A stretch of DNA of 64,000 bases from Lobosporangium transversale (taxonomy: Eukaryota; Mortierellomycota; Mortierellomycetes; Mortierellales; Mortierellaceae), in contig NW_019029024.1 in the NCBI RefSeq assembly GCF_002105155.1, positions 264,001-328,000 on the forward strand. Reading direction: 5' to 3'. How positions within the stretch are numbered: the stretch's first letter is position 1; each line of letters opens with the position of its first letter. The notes below the pieces were generated by a model. That model was given only the letters and a program-made list of their open reading frames with translations, did not search any database and was not told where the DNA came from. The position numbers were made by a program, and so were the translations under genes. Below are positions 58,247 through 64,000 of the stretch, piece after piece.

Positions 58247-58988
58247 ATGCTCCGTTCACTCTCAAAATGCAACACCGTTGTTGCTGCACTAGCGCAACGT
58301 CAAGTTACAGCCTCTAATAGATTGCCGGTCGTTGCTGGATTCCACAGTTCATCAAAGATCTACAATAACAATGACAGAAGCAATAGCAGTAGCGGCAATA
58401 GGAGCAGCAACAGTTTTTCAGATCTTCTTGCTACCTTACGCTCAAGCGATAACAGTAATAATAGTAGTAGCAGTGCCAGTAGTAGTAGCAGTGACAACAC
58501 TAGGACCAGCAGTTTGTTTGGCAGCAACCGAGGCAATAACAGTCCACTCTCCTCGGCCACAAGCGGTCGTTCCGGCATGTCATTCTTTGGAGTGTCAACA
58601 GACAAGGCCAACACGACATCGAACCCAATTCATTTTGATATGAACCATCCAACGGAAGGACGTTCTTTTATAGTGAATAGCCCCACAGCCGTTGATCTGA
58701 CTTACAGAAGGTTGCGTACAGCCTTGAATCAATCCAACATTAAACGGGAGCTTCGTCTGAAGAGGAATTACGAGAGTGGACATACAAGGATGAGACGTGA
58801 GAAACAAGAACGGAACCGAAAGCTGTTTGGTGCCATGGTCCGAAAGAAGATCGAACTGATTAAGTTGATGAAAATTCGGTATGTACATGGTTTTTTTTCT
58901 CTTTACAAGTAAAAAAAAAAAGTACTTCTTGGAATATTCGTTCTAATTTTTTTTTTTTACTTTTAATTCCTTTCTTAGTGGCATGTAA
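58247..58988 (+). CDS. MRP21: Mitochondrial small-subunit ribosomal protein bS21m
   Basis: Two exons (58247-58878, 58979-58988) give 213 residues. An N-terminal presequence (MLRSLSKCNTVVAALAQRQ) is followed by a long Ser/Asn-rich low-complexity segment (residues 40-125). The C-terminal bS21 domain reads RSFIVNSPTAVDLTYRRLR, ALNQSNIKRELRLKRNYE and a very basic helix RREKQERNRKLFGAMVRKK. bS21 binds the 30S platform near the anti-Shine-Dalgarno region in bacteria; in mitoribosomes it is a small-subunit protein. The final exon has only 10 coding bases (completing Arg, then Gly-Met-stop). Retention of the last intron would add a short hydrophobic tail. The low-complexity insert is large compared with bacterial bS21 (about 70 residues). 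Confidence 0.88.
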
Positions 58989-59618
58989 AAAAAATGCTTG
59001 AATGCACTACAAAAGCATCAATTGGCGGAATGAAGACATATATATATTTTAGAATCAATAAAGTCAACATTTGGGAAATAAAAAATCTATTTTGGAAGCA
59101 GCACCACATTATGTGAAGCAATCAGGCATAATAGGCAGGCTTTTATGTATCACTAAACATCTGAAGGAATGATACAGAAATAAAAATATACCACATGTGA
59201 GAGAGAAGCTGAGGGCGAAACACTTGTTCCTCGTGTGACAAAAAAAAAAAATTAATACAGCCGAAAACGCCGTCTCTCCTTCGCCCTCTTCTTCACGGCG
59301 AAGCAGACGACCCTTTTGATCCTATGCATTAATACCTTGTTTCTCATGATCATTGGATATACATTCTTGACATGACAAAAGGGGGGGAAAAAAGGGTTTA
59401 TACAAAGGATATACGATTTATTCTTTTTAATACACGAGTCAGATAATCGAACAGTATGAATGATGATATGTTACAAAAAAAAAAAAAAAAAAAAAAAAAG
59501 AAAGAAAGAAAGAGATATTTACAAAGTCAGCATGGGCGCAGGCTATGCACCACACACTAAATACCACATTGAATCCGAGCGGCGAACAGAGATGAAGGAG
59601 AGAAGGGAGTGATGGTGG

Positions 59619-59652
<34 letters not shown>

Positions 59653-59832
59653 GTTGCGGTATCTATCACCAGCATCGTCATCATTGATGAATCAGAGAAA
59701 GAAACCAAAAATGCAAAAATGCATTGACTAAGTACGCACTAACGATTGTGAACGTGGACTTAATTTTTCCTTTTCCAAATGTTGAGACATGGTGATGTTT
59801 GTTTGTTTTTGTTTGTTTTTTGTGTTTGCTTC
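58989..59832. other. Convergent 3' intergenic region
   Basis: This lies between bS21m (plus) and the secreted hypothetical gene (minus). An A run at 59474-59499 and a T run at 59622-59650 lie about 150 bp apart and could pair as a stem. The frame at 59439-59708 (minus) is produced by these runs. No gene is seen. Confidence 0.5.
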
Positions 59833-60663
59833 TTAGACGTTGCTGATGATCTGAGCTGACTCGCCATTAATTTTCTCAGGCAAGCCTGCGACAGGCGACA
59901 ACTTGCGGATCATGCCTTTCCACATGGGATCAACCTGGTGTGGAGTCCTTTCATGGTTTCTGCTCTCCATAAACGTATACATGTCCTCATCTACTTCATT
60001 TTGGAGTCCGATGTCGTTTTCACCAAATTGATCTTCATATCCTTCTCCTTCATCCTCATCCTCTTCTTCTTCGACAAGGATTTGGCCCTCAATAGTGTCT
60101 TCAATTTCGTCGTCCGCGTCGGGCCTCAAAAAACCGTCAGCCTCTGTGTCCAACAACTCGTTCCCAGCATCGTCATCGTCCTCATCCAAAACTGCGTGGC
60201 CTTCGAGTGTGCGATCGGACCAGATTGGTTTCGACTCTTGTTGTGAAGGCCACGATGGTGGTGATGGATCAGTATTTATTGTTTGCTGCTGCTGTTGTGG
60301 TTGCTGCTGTGATTGTTGCTGTTGCGATCTGAACCATGACTCGGCAACGGTGTCGGATGATGATGCGAAGGGCGGTTCTTCTAGTCGTCGTCTTCGGATT
60401 TGTGCTCTTCCAGTTGATGTTGGTTGACGTTGAACCTGTTGTAGTTGCTGCTGTTGTTCCAGGAGTAATTGAGTTTCAGAAAGTTGCAATTGAGACAATG
60501 ATGATAATGAAGAAGCTGAAAAAAAAGTTGCAGGATGTCGAGGAGCGATGGGCAGAAGTTTAGAGATAGGTGCAGCGTGTGATGATGGGCTTTGAAGGAT
60601 CAGTAGAGAAAAGATCGTCGCAGCTAACAGCGAAGTATTGCTTAAACGTCTGTTTGAAATCAT
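59833..60663 (-). CDS. Secreted acidic hypothetical protein
   Basis: One intronless frame of 276 residues whose ATG is at 60663. A clear signal peptide spans residues 1-30 (SLLAATIFSLLILQSPSSHAAP). Gln-rich stretches follow (residues 60-150), with a dibasic RIRRRRLEEP-like site (IRRRRLEE) that a Kex2-type protease could cut. A long acidic region (Asp/Glu runs, residues 165-235) precedes a conserved-looking end (HQVDPMWKGMIRKLSPVAGLPEKI). No catalytic motif or known domain is seen. It may be a cell-wall or ion-binding extracellular protein, or a precursor cleaved at the basic site. Confidence that it is a gene rests on the single long frame with a proper signal peptide. Confidence 0.6.
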   Translation of the reverse strand: MISNRRLSNTSLLAATIFSLLILQSPSSHAAPISKLLPIAPRHPATFFSASSLSSLSQLQLSETQLLLEQQQQLQQVQRQPTSTGRAQIRRRRLEEPPFASSSDTVAESWFRSQQQQSQQQPQQQQQTINTDPSPPSWPSQQESKPIWSDRTLEGHAVLDEDDDDAGNELLDTEADGFLRPDADDEIEDTIEGQILVEEEEDEDEGEGYEDQFGENDIGLQNEVDEDMYTFMESRNHERTPHQVDPMWKGMIRKLSPVAGLPEKINGESAQIISNV

Positions 60664-62220
60664 GTTTAATTATACGATGCTGTTGTTGTTTGTTGTTTGC
60701 GGTCGTTGCTATCGTTGTTGTCGTTGCTGCTGTTGTTGTTATTGTAGTAAAAGGGAGAGAAAATGTGAGCAAGAGCAAAAGGAATTGTCGATTTTTCTTC
60801 TTAAATGGACATGGAAGAAAGGGGAAGACAAAAAGACAAGCGAAAGAATGTATTGGAAGGCAGAATCAATGGACACCCTTTTTTATTGATGCAAGATTGG
60901 AATATTGTCGCGAGAGAACTGGAAGAAAAAAAAAAGGGAAGAGAATGAAAAAAGGTCCGATATTTATATGGGAGAGACAGTTTCAGCAAGGAGAAGTGTG
61001 GTGGTGGTAGGGGGGAGTCGAGGGGCTATAATGTATTCATGTTGTTATATAATGTTATAAAAACGAATTCAAATGTATATTTCAGTTCCAGTATTTTTAG
61101 CGGTGTAGCCATTGCAAAGCCTTCTACCCATATTCGTGTACATACACTATGAGCAAGATACATCATGGAACAATCACTATCTCCAATATACACGATTATA
61201 ACCAAGAATAGCATCGATAAGTTTTTTTCTTTTTTTTTATATCAATCGCAGAACATCATGATCTCCCTAGGGCCTTGTAGCCTGATAAAAAGAACCAAGG
61301 AGTATGAGAAGAGGGAGGAAAGTGAAAGCTACGTAAAATAAGAAAAAGGGCCGGGTGCGTATGCATGCACTCGACATGCTCGATTACACAACGAATTTCT
61401 TCTGCAGTTCTTTTTAGTACACTTACGAGGCTTTTTTTTAATATCTCAGCTGCCCTCACATCTTTATCCCTTTCCTTCGATATGATCTTCTACATCCTCG
61501 GAAGTCATCTTTAACCAACCAGTCATAAATGGGGGAGGAGAAAACCAGCTCTTCTTAATGAAAAGAACCTACAGATAACTATGAGTTAATCAGTAGTAAA
61601 GATGATGCAAAAAAAAAAAAAAAAAAAAAAAAGCAATTAAGCAAATCAAGTCCAAAACAATCTTCTAATTTAGGATAAAATATAGACCCTGAAACTCCCC
61701 TCCATGGTGTGTGCTCAACTTTATTGTCAAGTAATCAACATCTGTCAGTAAACAAATATACTTCCAGCTCCAGCTCCAATTAATGCAATGTACCCTGAAA
61801 AAAAGGTTTTTTTTGTTGCCAGCGGATCATTGTCCCGAAATAAAATTATAATATATATATAACGTATACATATATATATGTGTTTTTTTTATTTTTTTAT
61901 TTTTTTTTATTTTTTTTTATTTTTTTTTATTTTTTTTTATTTTTTTTTATTTTTTTTGGAAGATTGAAGTAAGAAACGAAGAGAAAGGCTGATTTTGTTT
62001 TATTTTTATTCCTTTCTTTTCCAAAATGGAGCCATGTCATAGTATTACATGGACAGGCATCCTTCTCTCTTCAGTAAGAAGAGTCCTAGCACTTGGTTTC
62101 AACCCTTGTGCATAGTGCAGAATACAAAAGACAGATACGCGAACAGTATCTGTAATATATATATTATCATATTATTTCATTCACAATCATAATGTATAAT
62201 GATATTATGTTTCAAATAAT

Positions 62221-62274
<54 letters not shown>

Positions 62275-62782
62275 TAAAGAAAATGCACAAGTCTAATGAA
62301 GAAATAATCTTGAAGCTCATGAGCTTATTTATGGGACGATAGTGCGTCTACGGACATGGACATGGAGGTGAATGGGCTATATGGTTATATAGACTATAAA
62401 TATAATAAAAGAAAAAAAAAAAAAAAAAAAAAAAAACGCGTTTTTTGCTCCTGTGACCCTAAAATTCCTTTTCTAGGGAGGCGCGAGAAAAACAAACACC
62501 TCAATGAAAACTTGGCACCATGTTTTGGTTGTACCAAGTAATGAACTTTTTTTTTTTTTTTTTTTTTTTTTTTCATCACCCCAAAGTTATGCATTGATGC
62601 TTTGACCCCTATTTTACCAACACACCCTTTTTTTTCCTTCTGTTTTTGTTTTTATCATAATCACACAACACATGTCATACCTTCATTTATAGGAATAAAA
62701 CAATGCTTAAATAGAGAAAAGGAGTATAGGAGTATAGGAGCAATAATATTTATCTATAAAAGCTACATGAGAAAGCTATCAA
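60664..62782. other. AT-rich intergenic region with homopolymer runs
   Basis: The first part is the promoter of the secreted hypothetical gene. A runs lie at 61608-61632, 62229-62255 and 62411-62435, and a T run at 62547-62572. A tandem 10-bp T8-AT tract at 61883-61957 is listed separately. Open frames are simple-sequence artefacts. No gene is seen. Confidence 0.5.
61883..61957. repeat. Tandem TTTTTTTTAT repeat (10-bp period)
   Basis: About seven units of T8-A-T with slight length variation. The period is close to one helical turn of DNA, so A-tracts would be phased and could bend the helix or exclude nucleosomes. Confidence 0.9.
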
Positions 62783-63631
62783 CTATGAACGCAGGCTGAA
62801 GCTACGCATGAGACCACCTCCGCTTGTTGGTGATTGCATACCAGTTGCATTAGGGGACATCGGTGGAGATACCAATCCCAAAGATGGATTCGCACGTTCA
62901 GTGCTGGGGGAATTCAGATAATGTTGGTGGAGTTGCTTTGCAGTCGCGTTCGCTGGAGGAGCAAAGATCTGTTGTAGATTCACAGGGTTGCGCTTCTTGG
63001 TTGAAGGTGATGTGGGGGAGAGCAATGTCTTTGGAGATGGATACTTCAAAGGAACGAGAGGCGTGCTCGCTGCAGATGACGGTGGTGGTGATGATGATGG
63101 TGATGAGGGTGCCTCTGTTGCGGTGGTGGCTATCATTGACATGGATGTATCGACAGACAACTTGGCCGGCGTCTCGCTCTTATTAGTAACACTGCTTGCT
63201 GTCTCATCCGGAAGTGTTGCTGTGACAGTAATACCAGTGTTTGCCTTGTCCTTAAGATGCCTCCACCATCCAACTGCAGACACAGCTGTACCTGCTGCCT
63301 GGAATTTCCTCCTCAGCGTCTTGACACCCATCTTGATTTCCTCAATCTCACTGCTACCAATTCCCAAATTTTGGCGAGGCTGGTGACCGTTCACAAGGAG
63401 TTGTTTTGATAAGCCTGGTTTGCCTTGAAGTCGAAGCAGAAAGTCTTCGATGACATACATGCGTTTGGCTTTAGCGTCAAAGGAGCTGTAGAGCTCTTTA
63501 GTTTCAGAAAGGAGCTGTGTAGATGCCTTATGGAACGCACTGATGCGGGAAGCAATGATCTCTAGGCGGGATTCAAGCATAGCTTCAAGAGCTAACTCTT
63601 CTGCTGTAAGGTCTTTTCTAGGTGGTGACAT
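62783..63631 (-). CDS. Hypothetical helical protein with Ser/Pro-rich tail
   Basis: One intronless frame; the ATG at 63631 (MSPPRKDLTAEELALEA) is the best start and gives 282 residues. Residues 8-70 form long amphipathic helices (LESRLEIIASRISAFHKAS, LLSETKELYSSFDAKAKRM), and residues 95-135 contain KTLRRKFQAAGTAVSAVGWWRHLK. The rest is Ser/Pro/Thr-rich with several SP/TP sites (SPKTLLSPTSPST, LVSPPMSPN), likely phosphorylation targets. I do not recognise the family; a cytoplasmic adaptor or coiled-coil partner is plausible. It is near the right edge, and an upstream start outside this frame is not excluded. Confidence 0.65.
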   Translation of the reverse strand: MSPPRKDLTAEELALEAMLESRLEIIASRISAFHKASTQLLSETKELYSSFDAKAKRMYVIEDFLLRLQGKPGLSKQLLVNGHQPRQNLGIGSSEIEEIKMGVKTLRRKFQAAGTAVSAVGWWRHLKDKANTGITVTATLPDETASSVTNKSETPAKLSVDTSMSMIATTATEAPSSPSSSPPPSSAASTPLVPLKYPSPKTLLSPTSPSTKKRNPVNLQQIFAPPANATAKQLHQHYLNSPSTERANPSLGLVSPPMSPNATGMQSPTSGGGLMRSFSLRS

Positions 63632-64000
63632 TGAGATGTATAAAGCGCTCAATAAAAGAAATCAGAGATGGCGTATGAAAAGTGGTTGAGGTAGGGAAAA
63701 TAAAACAAAATAAAAAATAAAGAATGTGGTTTATAATAAAGCCAGAGTTAGAGGATGAGAATGAGAAATTGAACGTTACAGAAGCAGGCGCAAGGTATTA
63801 AAAAGTTCGTTTGTATTTATATCATTTATCTTTAGAGATTATGCACAGCTTACACCGTGGGGGATGACCAACAAATAAAAAAAATAAAAAAAACAATGAG
63901 GTGATATCAAGTCCGAGGGGCTGTTAGCGATGCAACAAAGGAGATAGGGGAAAGATCACACTCTCAGTCATTTTGTCATACAAACTTGATCATTGACGGA
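63632..64000. promoter_or_regulatory. Upstream region of the helical hypothetical gene
   Basis: AT-rich sequence to the window edge with no supported gene. It probably contains the promoter of the minus-strand gene that starts at 63631. Confidence 0.4.

Noticed and set aside
59474-59650. A run and T run as a possible long hairpin terminator
   Set aside because: Homopolymer runs are everywhere in this window, so pairing of two of them is not evidence of function.
1-64000. CRISPR array, bacterial operon or prophage
   Set aside because: No regularly spaced repeats with unique spacers were seen, and intron-rich genes show that the DNA is eukaryotic nuclear.

Overview
This window is nuclear DNA of a filamentous fungus, most likely an early-diverging one (Mucoromycota, probably Mortierella-like). 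That placement is inferred from gene content and architecture. Protein genes are split by many short GT-AG introns, both strands carry genes, intergenic DNA is AT-rich, and homopolymer T/A runs of about 15-40 bases recur between genes and in introns. There is no operon structure, rRNA or CRISPR array. I joined exons by hand at GT-AG sites; wherever exon lengths are given, the reading frame closes exactly.

Left part (1-25.9 kb). A weakly supported spliced orphan gene (1968-2867) is followed by an 888-residue eIF4A-like protein (3705-6960) in which nearly every helicase motif is degenerate. Next come a repeat-laden stretch with a candidate solo LTR, tRNA-Gly(GCC) at 8433-8503, and an MFS transporter (minus). 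A PUF/CCCH RNA-binding protein with a methionine-rich tail and parvulin PIN4 lie on the minus strand. PIN4 is divergent from SCD6/LSM14 (plus). A PMT2-type protein O-mannosyltransferase containing a 15-nt microexon follows.

Middle (25.9-47 kb). A type II membrane protein resembling a glycosyltransferase-like family and a secreted alpha-carbonic anhydrase (minus) lead into a gene-poor, transposon-rich island. The island holds a Tc1/mariner-type MITE, a truncated Tc1/mariner transposase, a cytochrome P450, a DDE-transposase-like remnant, an NmrA-like oxidoreductase and a MULE-like remnant. An approximately 80-bp dispersed repeat occurs at 40.5 kb and again at 46.0 kb.

Right part (47-64 kb). 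Densely packed housekeeping genes: peroxisomal 3-ketoacyl-CoA thiolase with a PTS2 signal, an MSS116-type mitochondrial DEAD-box helicase, a Vps17-like PX-BAR sorting nexin, mitochondrial Hsp70 (SSC1), mitoribosomal protein bS21m (MRP21), a secreted acidic hypothetical protein and a helical hypothetical protein.

Functionally, the left part holds several cytoplasmic mRNA regulators (eIF4A-like pseudohelicase, PUF protein, Scd6). The right part is dominated by organelle genes (mitochondrial RNA helicase, chaperone and ribosomal protein; peroxisomal beta-oxidation). The most novel item I see is the eIF4A-derived pseudohelicase, followed by the PUF protein's Met-rich tail and the repeat cluster upstream of the tRNA gene.
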